Source: Magnetococcales bacterium (GTDB taxonomy: Bacteria; Pseudomonadota; Magnetococcia; Magnetococcales; JADGCH01). Taken from it: DNA of 21,385 nucleotides. Shown piece after piece: positions 8,133 to 16,683 of the stretch. Position 1 is the stretch's first letter, and every line of letters starts with the position of its first letter. A model generated the notes under the pieces. The model did not search any database, was not told the origin of the DNA, and worked only from the letters and a program-made list of their open reading frames with translations. The position numbers and the translations under genes were made by a program. The DNA lies in the NCBI GenBank assembly GCA_015228995.1, contig JADGCM010000011.1:1-21385 (forward strand), written 5' to 3'.

Positions 8133-8626
8133 GCCAAGTCATCCAGCCATAATCGATGCCAACGGATCAGCAGACGGACAACAATGGGAGCAACAAGAGC
8201 AGTGGCCAATAGACGGCCTAAAAAAAGCGGCCACAACACCGGTACGGATTGGAATAGGCTCATGAATACCCAGTGCAACGACTCCTCCAAACCAACCAAT
8301 AGGGCCAGCAAAGGCGGTAAAAACAGAAAGTCAGCCGCACGTAAACGCGTCCCAAAATGGCCAACTACCATAATGGTCAACAGTTGGGTGGCAGCGCTCA
8401 TACCCAACAGCATCCCCGATAAGACGTCGTTGGCAATACCGGAGAGAAAAGCCAACGTCGGACCACACAGATCAGGACGATAAAGGCGCCAGTATACCAG
8501 ACAGATAATCAACAGGTCGGGCCTAAACACCGACCAGAAATACCATGGTAACGCAATATTCTGTAGGACCACCGCCAAGAAAATCGTCCCAGCAGGCATC
8601 CAGGAACGCACCATAGATAGCGTCAT
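8129..8626 (-). CDS. mreD: Rod shape-determining protein MreD
   Basis: MreD is a small inner-membrane protein that bridges MreB/MreC to the PBP2-RodA synthase. This 165-residue product has about five hydrophobic segments (for example 12-25, 40-75, 90-110 and 130-155) and the weakly conserved FRPDLLIICLVYWRLYRPDLCG segment near 34-55, which resembles the family. MreD sequences diverge strongly, so the call rests largely on length, topology and location between mreC and mrdA. Both junctions are 4-bp ATGA overlaps, indicating strict co-translation within the operon. Confidence 0.88.
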   Translation of the reverse strand: MTLSMVRSWMPAGTIFLAVVLQNIALPWYFWSVFRPDLLIICLVYWRLYRPDLCGPTLAFLSGIANDVLSGMLLGMSAATQLLTIMVVGHFGTRLRAADFLFLPPLLALLVGLEESLHWVFMSLFQSVPVLWPLFLGRLLATALVAPIVVRLLIRWHRLWLDDLA

Positions 8627-9468
8627 GTGGCACCGGCAGGTTCACTACTGACCAACAACAGGCGCACCTCCTCAATACGGCTGAAATCAACGGCTGGCAT
8701 GACGTGAATCGCCTGAAACAGCCCATCTCCTTGTGGGGAAATCGAGGTGACCCGCCCGACAATCAGCCCCTTCGGAAAGACGCCGCCGGTACCAGAGGTA
8801 ACCACCAGATCGTCGATGGTGATATCAGCATCTTTGGGAACGAACTCCAAGACTAGATGCGAGCTATTATGACCTGTGGCAATGCCACGGACGCGAGAAC
8901 GCTGGGTAACAACCGGGATGCGTGAATTGATATCTTGTAGGGTCAATACCAGGGCGCTACGCTCCCCTACCCGTACCACCCGCCCCACCAGTCCCGAGAA
9001 GCCCACCACCGGGGTGTGGTTGTGGACCCCATCCCGTTTACCAGCATCAATCGCTAAGACGCGGGCAAAGGCTGAGGAGGAATCTCCCACCACACGGGCC
9101 GCTACCTCACGGTACAGAGGGCCAACGTTCATCCGCAACAGAGCACGTAGACGGCGATTTTCCTGCAACAGCTCTTCTATGTAGACCTGTTGTGGCCGTA
9201 ACTTGGCCATTTCCTTTCTAAGTTTCTGGTTTTCTTCGTCAATCGCACGCCACTCTTGAAGACGCCGTTCCCAGGTCTGACCCATACGCACCGGTATGGC
9301 AAGTAGCTTCTGCAACGGCACCAGGACATCCAACATCACTTCCTGCACCATCCGAAAGCCAATCGCATCGGTACGAACAGAAAGCATCAGGAAGAGCGCT
9401 GTCAGTAGTAGCAAAAAGGAGATGATACTATTGCGGTACTGTTTGAGGATGGCCAGTAGCGCCAGCAT
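8623..9468 (-). CDS. mreC: Rod shape-determining protein MreC
   Basis: MreC is the periplasmic scaffold of the elongasome and stimulates PBP2. The 281-residue protein has a short N-terminal cytoplasmic tail and one membrane helix (about 14-30). A coiled-coil region runs from 64 to 112, with heptad-like Leu/Ile spacing. Two beta-barrel domains follow, with hallmark stretches VVGFSGLVGRVVRVG (154-168) and VVTSGTGGVFPKGLIVGRV (222-240). The gene starts three bases after the mreB stop and ends in a 4-bp overlap with mreD. The length matches the short, proline-poor-tail form of MreC. Confidence 0.94.
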   Translation of the reverse strand: MLALLAILKQYRNSIISFLLLLTALFLMLSVRTDAIGFRMVQEVMLDVLVPLQKLLAIPVRMGQTWERRLQEWRAIDEENQKLRKEMAKLRPQQVYIEELLQENRRLRALLRMNVGPLYREVAARVVGDSSSAFARVLAIDAGKRDGVHNHTPVVGFSGLVGRVVRVGERSALVLTLQDINSRIPVVTQRSRVRGIATGHNSSHLVLEFVPKDADITIDDLVVTSGTGGVFPKGLIVGRVTSISPQGDGLFQAIHVMPAVDFSRIEEVRLLLVSSEPAGAT

Positions 9469-9471
9469 GGA

Positions 9472-10503
9472 TTACCGATCAGTCAGGATATCAGACATCG
9501 TATCAAGCTCTTCCAAGGCGCGACCGGAGCCCATGACCACGCAGGTCAATGGCCCCTCAGCGATGATCACCGGCAGACCCGTCTCTTCGGAAAGCAATTT
9601 ATCCAATCCGCGCAGCAACGCTCCACCACCGGTCAAGACAATGCCACGATCAACGATATCGGCCGCCAACTCCGGTGGGGTGTTTTCCAGCGCCATACGC
9701 ACCCCCTCGACAATGGCATTCACCGGCTCCGTCAGGGCCTCCAGGATCTCCGAGTCATAAATTACCTGCAATCTTGGCATGCCATTGACCAAGTCGCGCC
9801 CCTTCACCTCCACATCTAACCGTTGTTGCAGCGGAAAAGCAGAACCAATTTGCAGTTTGATTCCCTCGGCCGTCCCTTCACCGATCAGCAGGGAGTACTT
9901 ACGCCGGACATGGCTGATAATGGCATCGTCCATCTTGTCGCCACCGACGCGCATGGAACGCGAATAGACAATTCCCCCCAATGAGATCACCGCTACCTCG
10001 GTGGTACCGCCACCGATATCCACCACCATCGAACCACTGGCATCGGTAATGGGCAGACCAGCACCAATGGCGGCCGCCATCGGCTCCTCAATGAGGTAGA
10101 CCTCGCGGGCTCCAGCACTCTCGGCCGATTCGCGGATGGCCCGCCGCTCCACCGGTGTCGCCCCATAAGGAACACAGACAATGATCCGCGGCGCATATAA
10201 CAAACGCCGCTTATGCACCCGACTGATGAAGTGCTTCAGCATCGCCTCGGTAATCTGGAAATCGGCAATGACCCCATCACGCATGGGACGGATAGCGGTG
10301 ATATTGCCTGGAGTGCGCCCCAACATCCGTTTGGCCTCATTGCCAACGGCCAATACCTTGCGGGTACGGTTGCTTTCGTGGATGGCCACTACAGATGGCT
10401 CTGACAACACCACACCACGGCCCCGCACGTAGACCAGGGTATTGGCGGTCCCTAAATCGATTGCCATATCTGTCGAAAACAAACCCATTAATTTACTAAA
10501 CAT
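9472..10503 (-). CDS. mreB: Cell-shape actin homologue MreB
   Basis: MreB polymerises on the inner face of the cytoplasmic membrane and orients lateral wall synthesis. All five actin-fold motifs are seen in the 343-residue product, including phosphate 1 DLGTANTLVYV (16-26), phosphate 2 DIGGGTTEVAVI (162-173) and the adenosine loop TGGGALL (291-297). The N-terminal MFSKLMGLFS is amphipathic and likely the membrane-binding helix. A good ribosome site (AAGGAA, 10510-10515 on the complement) lies seven bases before the ATG. No clear terminator or promoter is seen in the 34 bases separating it from the cheR-like gene, so the two are probably co-transcribed. Confidence 0.97.
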   Translation of the reverse strand: MFSKLMGLFSTDMAIDLGTANTLVYVRGRGVVLSEPSVVAIHESNRTRKVLAVGNEAKRMLGRTPGNITAIRPMRDGVIADFQITEAMLKHFISRVHKRRLLYAPRIIVCVPYGATPVERRAIRESAESAGAREVYLIEEPMAAAIGAGLPITDASGSMVVDIGGGTTEVAVISLGGIVYSRSMRVGGDKMDDAIISHVRRKYSLLIGEGTAEGIKLQIGSAFPLQQRLDVEVKGRDLVNGMPRLQVIYDSEILEALTEPVNAIVEGVRMALENTPPELAADIVDRGIVLTGGGALLRGLDKLLSEETGLPVIIAEGPLTCVVMGSGRALEELDTMSDILTDR

Positions 10504-10537
10504 ACTGCGTTCCTTGGAGTCGCATCAACCGAATTGA

Positions 10538-11410
10538 TTATGCCGATAGACAAAAAATGGCTGGGGCCACCCGAGTCATTGGCAGGGGCATATCGCCAAT
10601 GTTATCGTTCTGCCCCACAAACAAATAGCCCCCTGGCGTTAGGTGGCGACACAGTTTCTGCACCAACTGCTGACGGACACGATGGTCGAAGTAAGAAAAC
10701 AATGCACGACAGAAAATAACGTCCATTCTCTCACGCAAGCTGAAACTGGGCGCCATAAAATTGAGCTGGCGGAAGCGAACACTTTGGCGCAACTCCTTGG
10801 AAACACGTACCAGTCGCCGAGATGGATCACGACTCTTTAGTAGGTAGCGTTTCTTGAACGACACTGGAACGGCCAGCGCACTGTCGTGACTATAAATCGC
10901 CCGCTGCGCCTTGTTGATGTCACGCAACGACGGATCAGTAGCCAACACTTGATACTTAAAGCCGATGCCGGGAGAACGATCCGCAAACTCACTCAACACC
11001 ATTGACAAGGTATAGGCCTCCTCACCACTACCACAGCCGGCATTCCATACCGAAAAAGGCCGCTGAATACCGGCGCCGTGGGCACGGATCAGCTCTGGCA
11101 AAACGTGCTGTACCAGATATTCCAGCTCCCCTGGCTGATCAAAAAAACCAACTTGGTGCAGAGTGATCGCATCGACAAAGTGCCCCAGCTCATCCTGCCC
11201 TTGTTCGGGGTCAAGCAAGCGGTCCACGTAAGCCGAAAATGACTGAATATCAAGGTCATGTAACCGCTTATGCAACTGAAAAGAGAGTTGATTGCGTTGC
11301 GCCAGCGGTAACTGAATATGGTACTGATCACGCACAAAATGGCTCAAACGCTCGAAGTCCCACGGCGTCAGCGTCGTGCTCGAATGACTGCTGCCATTAG
11401 CGTTGCTCAT
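10538..11410 (-). CDS. CheR-type SAM-dependent methyltransferase, divergent
   Basis: This 290-residue protein resembles chemotaxis receptor methyltransferases. It has a small helical N-terminal domain (about 15-75) and a SAM-binding Rossmann domain with VWNAGCGSGEEAYTLSM (121-137), the acidic ATD of the cofactor pocket (157-159), DVIFCRALFSYFD (230-242) and GGYLFVG (260-266). Several usually conserved residues differ. The canonical (T/N)xTxFFRxP segment is here LHQVGFFDQP (84-93), with Val and Asp in place of Thr and the cofactor-contacting Arg. CRN has become CRA, and GHSE has become GQND. It may therefore be an altered or non-chemotaxis methyltransferase. No receptor, CheB or CheA gene is nearby; instead it heads the mreBCD-mrdA-rodA-lpxD operon. 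A GGGAGG ribosome site precedes the ATG. Family call firm, substrate unknown. Confidence 0.85.
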   Translation of the reverse strand: MSNANGSSHSSTTLTPWDFERLSHFVRDQYHIQLPLAQRNQLSFQLHKRLHDLDIQSFSAYVDRLLDPEQGQDELGHFVDAITLHQVGFFDQPGELEYLVQHVLPELIRAHGAGIQRPFSVWNAGCGSGEEAYTLSMVLSEFADRSPGIGFKYQVLATDPSLRDINKAQRAIYSHDSALAVPVSFKKRYLLKSRDPSRRLVRVSKELRQSVRFRQLNFMAPSFSLRERMDVIFCRALFSYFDHRVRQQLVQKLCRHLTPGGYLFVGQNDNIGDMPLPMTRVAPAIFCLSA

Positions 11411-11468
11411 GAGTGCTTCCCTCCCGAATGGTGGCGTGTATAGCGATTGTCGGTAATAATCGACTACG

Positions 11469-11496
11469 ATTGTAACACGGACACCCCAACACGCAA
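11469..11496 (-). promoter_or_regulatory. Candidate promoter of the cheR-mre operon
   Basis: On the minus strand TTGCGT (11491-11496) is separated by 16 bases from TACAAT (11469-11474). The latter is preceded by TGT, giving an extended -10 (TGnTACAAT). The predicted transcript would start about 50 bases before the cheR-like ATG. This is the only convincing promoter between rnpB and the long operon below it. Not experimentally anchored. Confidence 0.5.
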
Positions 11497-11517
11497 CAGA
11501 GCAAACGCAAACTTTTT

Positions 11518-11544
11518 CCCCTCACCCCTCTCTCCCACAAGGGG
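11518..11544 (+). repeat. Single REP-like unit at the 3' end of rnpB
   Basis: CCCCTCACCCC followed by TCTCTCCCACAAGGGG matches the core of the units at 2103-2193, allowing a 2-base gap, and has the opposite orientation to unit 2 there. It starts about ten bases beyond the mature 3' end of rnpB on the minus strand. On that strand CACCCC and GGGGTG (flanking about 14 bases) could pair and might serve as a 3' boundary hairpin for the rnpB transcript. No clear T-run follows, so an intrinsic terminator is not claimed. Confidence 0.6.
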
Positions 11545-11553
11545 GGTGCGATT

Positions 11554-11959
11554 CAGAGTGGGTCTATAAGCCGGGTTCTGTTTCCGTTGTTTCCAGGCCT
11601 GCGCACGGCAACAACGGGCAACCGTCATTCATCTAGGATAGCCGTCACCGACTACCTCAAGCGATCAACCCGAGGACTCGACGGGCCGCCGTAACCGTCC
11701 TCCTATTCGATCTTGCTCCAGGTGGGGTTTTCCCTGCCACGGCCGTTACCGCCCGCGCGGTGTGCTCTTACCACACCGTTTCACCCTTACCATCAAACAT
11801 CCCATTGTTACTTGGAGATGTTCCGTCTGGCGGTTTGTTTTCTGTGGCACTGTCCCTGAGGTCACCCTCGCCGGGCGTTACCCGGCACCCTGCCCAATGG
11901 AGCCCGGACTTTCCTCCCGCAGCAGCTGCCTGCTACCAGCGACGATCCAACCCACTCTG
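11554..11959 (-). ncRNA. rnpB: RNase P RNA, bacterial A-type
   Basis: This is the catalytic RNA that cleaves 5' leaders from precursor tRNAs, about 406 nucleotides long. Diagnostic segments on the minus strand are GAGGAAAGTCCGGGC (complement of about 11902-11916), CAGGGTGCCGGGTAACGCCCGG just after it, the ACAGAAA segment of helix P4, AGATGAATGACGG (complement of 11622-11634), and the 3' signature AACCCGGCTTATAGACC. The ends are set by a perfect 10-bp P1 pairing between CAGAGTGGGT at the 5' end (11950-11959) and ACCCACTCTG at the 3' end (11554-11563). It stands between ftsK and the cheR-like gene, in the same direction, with its own promoter. Confidence 0.97.
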
Positions 11960-11992
11960 ACACCGGCGTTACGAGACGCCAAACGCGCCGGC

Positions 11993-12021
11993 ATCATATA
12001 CCCTGTGGCCAGCAATCGCAA
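11993..12021 (-). promoter_or_regulatory. Sigma-70-type promoter of rnpB
   Basis: On the minus strand TTGCGA (12016-12021) and TATGAT (11993-11998) are spaced by exactly 17 bases in the short gap after the ftsK stop. The predicted start lies about 27 bases before the P1 helix of rnpB. That leader could fold into a small GGCGT/ACGCC hairpin (within 11964-11981) that may be trimmed during maturation. Confidence 0.6.
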
Positions 12022-12036
12022 TGACAATTGCATGGC

Positions 12037-15003
12037 TTAGGGATCAGCAGCACTACGCTCGCGCCCAGGAATCATCACCTCCCGCTTGCCGGTATGATTG
12101 GCCTCCGAGATCAGCCCCTCTTTTTCCATGCGCTCGACAATACGAGCGGCACGATTATAACCGATCTTAAAATGACGCTGCACCATGCTGGTACTAATGC
12201 GGCGCACCCGCACCACCAGGGCTACCGCTTGATCATAGAGCGGGTCATCGTCCATCCCCTCGTCCATACCGTTGCCGGAGAGTGCCGTATTGCCGCCGCC
12301 ACCAAACGCACCACTCGCCGGGTGACCCATCGTCGCGCTACTGCCCAGGCTGCCATCATCAACGATTGCCAATAGCTGTGGATCGTAATGGGTGCCGCCG
12401 CTTGCCCTCAAGGTTTGGACCAGTTGGAATACCTCCTCATCACTGACAAACGGGGCGTGAATGCGCCGCAATTGCGATGAACCGGGTGGCATATAGAGCC
12501 CATCCCCCTTGCCCAACAAACGCTCGGCGCCAATAGAGTCGAGAATGGTACGTGAGTCAATGCGCGACGCCACCTGAAAAGCCAGCCGGGTGGGAAAGTT
12601 GGCCTTGATCAACCCGGTAATAACATCGACCGATGGCCGTTGGGTGGCAATAATAAGATGGATGCCAGCAGCCCGGGCCATTTGTGCTAAACGGGCAATA
12701 GCCGGTTCCACCTCCTTGCCTACTTGGATCATCAAATCGGCCAACTCGTCAATAATGATGAGAATCAGTGGCTTGGTCTCAAGTGTAATCGTCTCTTCCT
12801 GTTCAATGGGCAGGTCCGTTTCCGGGTCGATACCGACCCGCACCCGCCGCCGTGGTTGTTCACCGCGCTGTTGGTACTCCAGGATGCGCTGATTATAGCC
12901 ATCAATGTTACGCACCGACAATTCTGACATCAAACGGGTCCGCTCTTCCATCTCAACCACGGCCCATTTCAACAACATCGCCGCTTTTTTGACATCGGTG
13001 ATCACCGGGGCCAACAGATGCGGAATGCCGGCATAGACCGATAGTTCAACCATTTTGGGATCGACCATCAACATCCGAACTTGATCCGGTCGAGCTGAAA
13101 ACAAAATCGAACAGACCATGGCATTGATCGCTACCGATTTTCCGGAACCAGTGGTGCCTGCCACCAATAAGTGGGGCATTTTAGCCAAATCAGCCACCAC
13201 TGGTTGACCGGTAATATCAACACCGAGCGCCACCGCCAACGGGCTATGAACGGCACGGAAAGCGTCCGAATCCAGTATTTCGCGCAGATAGACCACCTCT
13301 CGTTGCTCGTTAGGCACCTCAATACCGATGACACTCTTGCCCGGGATGTTGCCGACCACCCTGACCGACATCGCCGAGATCGAACGCGCTAAATCATCGG
13401 CAATACTGATGACCCGGGCTGATTTTAGACCGGGTGCTGGATCAAGCTCAAAAGTGGTGACCACCGGACCAGGGCGGATATCAACAATTTGCCCTTTGAT
13501 CTTAAAATCTTCCAGCTTCTGTTCCAGCATACGGGCCTTAACATATTGCTCATCACGATCAACGTAAGCGTCCGGAACAACGTCAGGCCGCCTGAGAATT
13601 TCCAGTGATGGCAATAGATCAGTGGTCGCCGCAACCGCGGCCATTGGCCTTGGCTTTGGCATTGGCATTGGCGTTGTTGGTGTCGGAGTTGTTGGCGTCG
13701 GCATTGGCGGCAGCACCAGAGTTGGCTCCTCGGAATCGGACCAAGCCGGAACCAGTTCCTCGGCCTCGAAAACAAACCGTTCTTTTGGGTTACGAGCGCT
13801 CGCTATCGGAGCTGCTGCTGGAGCAACAGGCTCCTCAATCTCTTCAAAAGCAAATCGTTCTGTCTCCCAACGCGGGTCAGCTGCTGCCGCTTTAGGAGAA
13901 TGATCACTCCTTTGCGGCCCAATTTGCGGCTCAATGAGAAAATCGCACGCGTCGTCCGTCGATGTCGACTCTTCAAAGGGAGGGTCGGTCGCATCTGGTT
14001 CTGTTTCTTTGCCCTGCCAGCCAGCAACCGTCAGATTGGTAATTTTGGGTCGGTGGCCACCACCACTCATCTGTCGATCTAACGCGTTGAATTCATCTTC
14101 AAAATCGAAGGATGGGTCGCTGGGCGGAGCCGTCTCTTCCATGTGCGGTTCCGCCTCTGGCTTGATAGCAACCAACGGTGGCAAAAAGGTTGGCGACGGC
14201 AAAGGGGCCGGCACTGCGGCTACAGGTGGTTCCGTCACAGCGACAGGTTCAACCGGCGCTGACTCTATCGCCGGATCGGGGCTGAAAAATTTAATCACGC
14301 GCTCTGGTACGGAAGCGGTCTCTTGCCTGGGGGGCTCCTTTAGATCCGCTTCTGACTGCTGCTCCTCTAACGTAGGAGCAAGGTTGAAAGACGGTTCGGC
14401 CTCGTGCTCCTCCAGATGGGGGGGGAGTTGATTCGGCCTTGTCCAGCCCCGTGTTCCGCTGAACAAGGCCATGAGAGAAAAACGAAACATACCCACCAAC
14501 GATAGCCCCAGTAGCGGTAGCAATAAAGCCAAACTACCCAACACCCCTAGATATCGCTTCAGAGAGACCGCTCCCAGGAAACCAGTCAAACCACCGGGCC
14601 CCGCCGATAGCGACAAGGGCAACCAATCGGCCGGTACCAGCAATACGAACAAGATACAGAGCGTCGCCATGAGTAACAAAAATGACAAAACTTGCTCGAT
14701 GGTCGGTAGCTGGTTTTTGGCATCACGCAACAACTGCGTACCGACTATCCCAGCAAAAATCGGGATCAAAAAGGAAGCATAGCCAAATAATTGTAACAGA
14801 ATATCAGCGGTATGTGCCCCAGCTGTACCCGCCAAGTTGTGGATGACGCCACTACCAGAGCTGTTGAACGACGGATCGTCTTGATCATAAGAAACAAGGC
14901 TGACAAACACAAAAGTGGTGACTACCCAGATAAACATGCCGCCGATTTCAGTCAACAGGGCATGGTACTGGAGCGGCTCCTGCCGTTTTTTCTGATCAGA
15001 CAT
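12037..15003 (-). CDS. ftsK: DNA translocase FtsK
   Basis: FtsK is a septal, hexameric DNA pump that clears and aligns chromosome termini at division. The 988-residue protein has four N-terminal membrane segments (about 20-40, 68-90, 105-124 and 150-172). A long acidic, Pro-rich linker (185-475) includes the tandem PTPTT PTPTT stretch and two related ERF(A/V)FE motifs. The alpha domain spans about 480-600. In the RecA-like motor, Walker A is GTTGSGKS (616-623) and Walker B is LILIIIDE (746-753). The C-terminal winged-helix gamma domain (920-978), with RISTSMVQRHFKIGYNRAARI, reads KOPS-type orientation sites. A short Gly/Ser linker (884-915) separates motor and gamma domain. The gene begins three bases after rnj, with a GGAG ribosome site inside the end of rnj. 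Confidence 0.97.
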   Translation of the reverse strand: MSDQKKRQEPLQYHALLTEIGGMFIWVVTTFVFVSLVSYDQDDPSFNSSGSGVIHNLAGTAGAHTADILLQLFGYASFLIPIFAGIVGTQLLRDAKNQLPTIEQVLSFLLLMATLCILFVLLVPADWLPLSLSAGPGGLTGFLGAVSLKRYLGVLGSLALLLPLLGLSLVGMFRFSLMALFSGTRGWTRPNQLPPHLEEHEAEPSFNLAPTLEEQQSEADLKEPPRQETASVPERVIKFFSPDPAIESAPVEPVAVTEPPVAAVPAPLPSPTFLPPLVAIKPEAEPHMEETAPPSDPSFDFEDEFNALDRQMSGGGHRPKITNLTVAGWQGKETEPDATDPPFEESTSTDDACDFLIEPQIGPQRSDHSPKAAAADPRWETERFAFEEIEEPVAPAAAPIASARNPKERFVFEAEELVPAWSDSEEPTLVLPPMPTPTTPTPTTPMPMPKPRPMAAVAATTDLLPSLEILRRPDVVPDAYVDRDEQYVKARMLEQKLEDFKIKGQIVDIRPGPVVTTFELDPAPGLKSARVISIADDLARSISAMSVRVVGNIPGKSVIGIEVPNEQREVVYLREILDSDAFRAVHSPLAVALGVDITGQPVVADLAKMPHLLVAGTTGSGKSVAINAMVCSILFSARPDQVRMLMVDPKMVELSVYAGIPHLLAPVITDVKKAAMLLKWAVVEMEERTRLMSELSVRNIDGYNQRILEYQQRGEQPRRRVRVGIDPETDLPIEQEETITLETKPLILIIIDELADLMIQVGKEVEPAIARLAQMARAAGIHLIIATQRPSVDVITGLIKANFPTRLAFQVASRIDSRTILDSIGAERLLGKGDGLYMPPGSSQLRRIHAPFVSDEEVFQLVQTLRASGGTHYDPQLLAIVDDGSLGSSATMGHPASGAFGGGGNTALSGNGMDEGMDDDPLYDQAVALVVRVRRISTSMVQRHFKIGYNRAARIVERMEKEGLISEANHTGKREVMIPGRERSAADP
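13640..13712. repeat. Low-complexity tandem repeat inside the ftsK linker
   Basis: The stretch is made of short GGCATTGGC-type blocks plus two adjacent 15-base units differing at only two positions (13673-13687 and 13688-13702). On the coding strand it encodes the Pro/Thr/Met-rich linker with two PTPTT copies (residues about 432-453). In-frame repeats like this vary in copy number between strains without breaking the reading frame. Confidence 0.7.
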
Positions 15004-15006
15004 CTG

Positions 15007-16683
15007 CTACATCTCCATCACCAGTGGCAAGACAACAGGCCGACGACCTAACCGTTTCTTGAAAAATCGCCGTAATGCCCGTACCGCTAGATCGTCAATC
15101 CCTACATCTTCGTCTTCGTTGAAATCAAGCGCCTTGGGACCGAGATCGAATGCCTCCTCTACCGCCATTTTAGCATCCTCTAATAGATCTTGGCTTTCGT
15201 CCTCATAAACCACACCTCGCGTCAATAGTTCCGGCCGTTCTAACAAGTGGCCACTCTCCTTTTCGATTACCATTACTACCACTACAATGCCGTCCTCGGA
15301 CAAATGCTTGCGATCACGCAACACCACATCGCCCACATCCCCGACCCCCTTGCCGTCGACAAAGACGCGGCCGTGCGGGACATGGTCAACGATACGGATG
15401 GAGTGACCATCTAGCTCAACATAGTCACCATTGGTAGCGACTAGGCTGTGTTGTAGGTCGATGCCCATCTCGTGTGCCAATTGCCGGTGCATATTGAGAT
15501 GACGCAACTCGCCATGAATCGGCATAAAAAAGCGCGGCCGCGTCAAAGCCAACATCAACTTCAAATCTTCCTGGGGCGCGTGACCGGAGACATGGATATC
15601 ACGCTGGGCGTAATAGTGTTTGACAGACACACCCTTACTGTTGAGCATATTGATCAAACTCCAGATGGTCGTTTCATTACCCGGAATAAACGCCGACGAG
15701 AACACCACGGTATCACCCGCTTGTAGGCGGACGTTGCGCTGCTCATCGTTGGTGATGCGCACCATAGCAGAATTATTTTCTCCCTGGCTCCCAGTCGAGA
15801 GTAACAATAATTTTTCCCGTGGCAGATAGTCGACGGCCTTAATGTCAATGACACTGTCCGCTGGCAACTTGATGAGACCGAGCGAACGCGCAATCTGCAT
15901 GTAGGTCAGCATGGAGCGGCCCACCATGGCCACTTTACGACCACAGCGCTCAGCGGCTTCAATAACCGTTTGCAACCGGTGCAAATTGGATGCAAATGTG
16001 GTGACCACCACCAGCCCAGTGGCTTCCGCTAGGATGTTGTCCAGACACTTCTCGATTATCTGTTCGGAGCGGGTGTTGCCAGCGACGGTCACGTTGGTGG
16101 AGTCAGACAGCAGTGCCAACACCCCTTGCTCGCCATAGTGTGCCAGACGAAACAGATCGGTACCAACACCGTTTTTTGGGGTGTGATCGATATTGAAATC
16201 GCCGGTGTGAATCACAGTTCCCAACGCGGTGGTAATTGCCAGGGCCGCAGCCTGGACGATCGAGTGGGTGACACGAATATAACAGATATTAAACGGCCCA
16301 ATCTGGAACGGTCGTCGATAATCGACATGAACCATTTTCGCCTGAGTGTGCAATTGATGTTCACGCAGACGATGTTCCACCAATCCCAGCGTCATGTCGG
16401 TACCATAAATGGGACAGCCAATCTGGGGCCAGATGTACGGCAGCGCCCCAATATGGTCCTCATGTCCATGGGTCAAGACAAAAGCCAACACCTGCTGGCG
16501 ATGCTCAACTAAAAACTGGATATCCGGAATAATCAGATCCACACCCAATGTTTCACTAGTGGGGAAGGCAATGCCACAGTCGATGACGATCATCTGACCA
16601 TCATACTCATAAATCATCAGGTTCATGCCAATTTCGCTCAGCCCACCGAGTGGGATCAGATGCAACGGGGCCGGTCGACTCAC
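15007..16683 (-). CDS. rnj: Ribonuclease J (metallo-beta-lactamase, beta-CASP)
   Basis: RNase J is a zinc-dependent RNA-processing enzyme with 5'-3' exonuclease and endonuclease activity. The 558-residue product has the metallo-beta-lactamase core with THGHEDH (71-77), a metal His in VTHSI (138-142) and HTGDFNID (159-166). The beta-CASP insertion includes STGSQGE (296-302), and SGHAPQEDL (366-374) and PIHGE (388-392) complete the site. A C-terminal domain of about 110 residues follows. The start is GTG at 16683, overlapping the tatC stop as GTGA. It sits between tatC and ftsK in one tight operon. RNase J is common in alphaproteobacteria and Firmicutes but not in most gammaproteobacteria, which helps to place the organism. 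Confidence 0.95.
   Translation of the reverse strand: MSRPAPLHLIPLGGLSEIGMNLMIYEYDGQMIVIDCGIAFPTSETLGVDLIIPDIQFLVEHRQQVLAFVLTHGHEDHIGALPYIWPQIGCPIYGTDMTLGLVEHRLREHQLHTQAKMVHVDYRRPFQIGPFNICYIRVTHSIVQAAALAITTALGTVIHTGDFNIDHTPKNGVGTDLFRLAHYGEQGVLALLSDSTNVTVAGNTRSEQIIEKCLDNILAEATGLVVVTTFASNLHRLQTVIEAAERCGRKVAMVGRSMLTYMQIARSLGLIKLPADSVIDIKAVDYLPREKLLLLSTGSQGENNSAMVRITNDEQRNVRLQAGDTVVFSSAFIPGNETTIWSLINMLNSKGVSVKHYYAQRDIHVSGHAPQEDLKLMLALTRPRFFMPIHGELRHLNMHRQLAHEMGIDLQHSLVATNGDYVELDGHSIRIVDHVPHGRVFVDGKGVGDVGDVVLRDRKHLSEDGIVVVVMVIEKESGHLLERPELLTRGVVYEDESQDLLEDAKMAVEEAFDLGPKALDFNEDEDVGIDDLAVRALRRFFKKRLGRRPVVLPLVMEM

Noticed and set aside
9296..9760. Plus-strand frame of 154 codons across mreC and mreB
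   Set aside because: It crosses the junction of two certain genes on the opposite strand and has Ser-rich, non-protein-like composition.
11510..11553. Rho-independent terminator of rnpB
   Set aside because: A CACCCC/GGGGTG stem is possible but it is followed by AGGGGAAAAAG rather than a T-run on the transcribed strand. It is better described as a REP-like unit.
13934..14431. Plus-strand open frame of 165 codons inside ftsK
   Set aside because: It is antisense to the low-complexity FtsK linker. Its Ser/Gly-rich composition is a by-product of the Pro/Glu-rich coding strand, and it has no ribosome site or recognisable domain.
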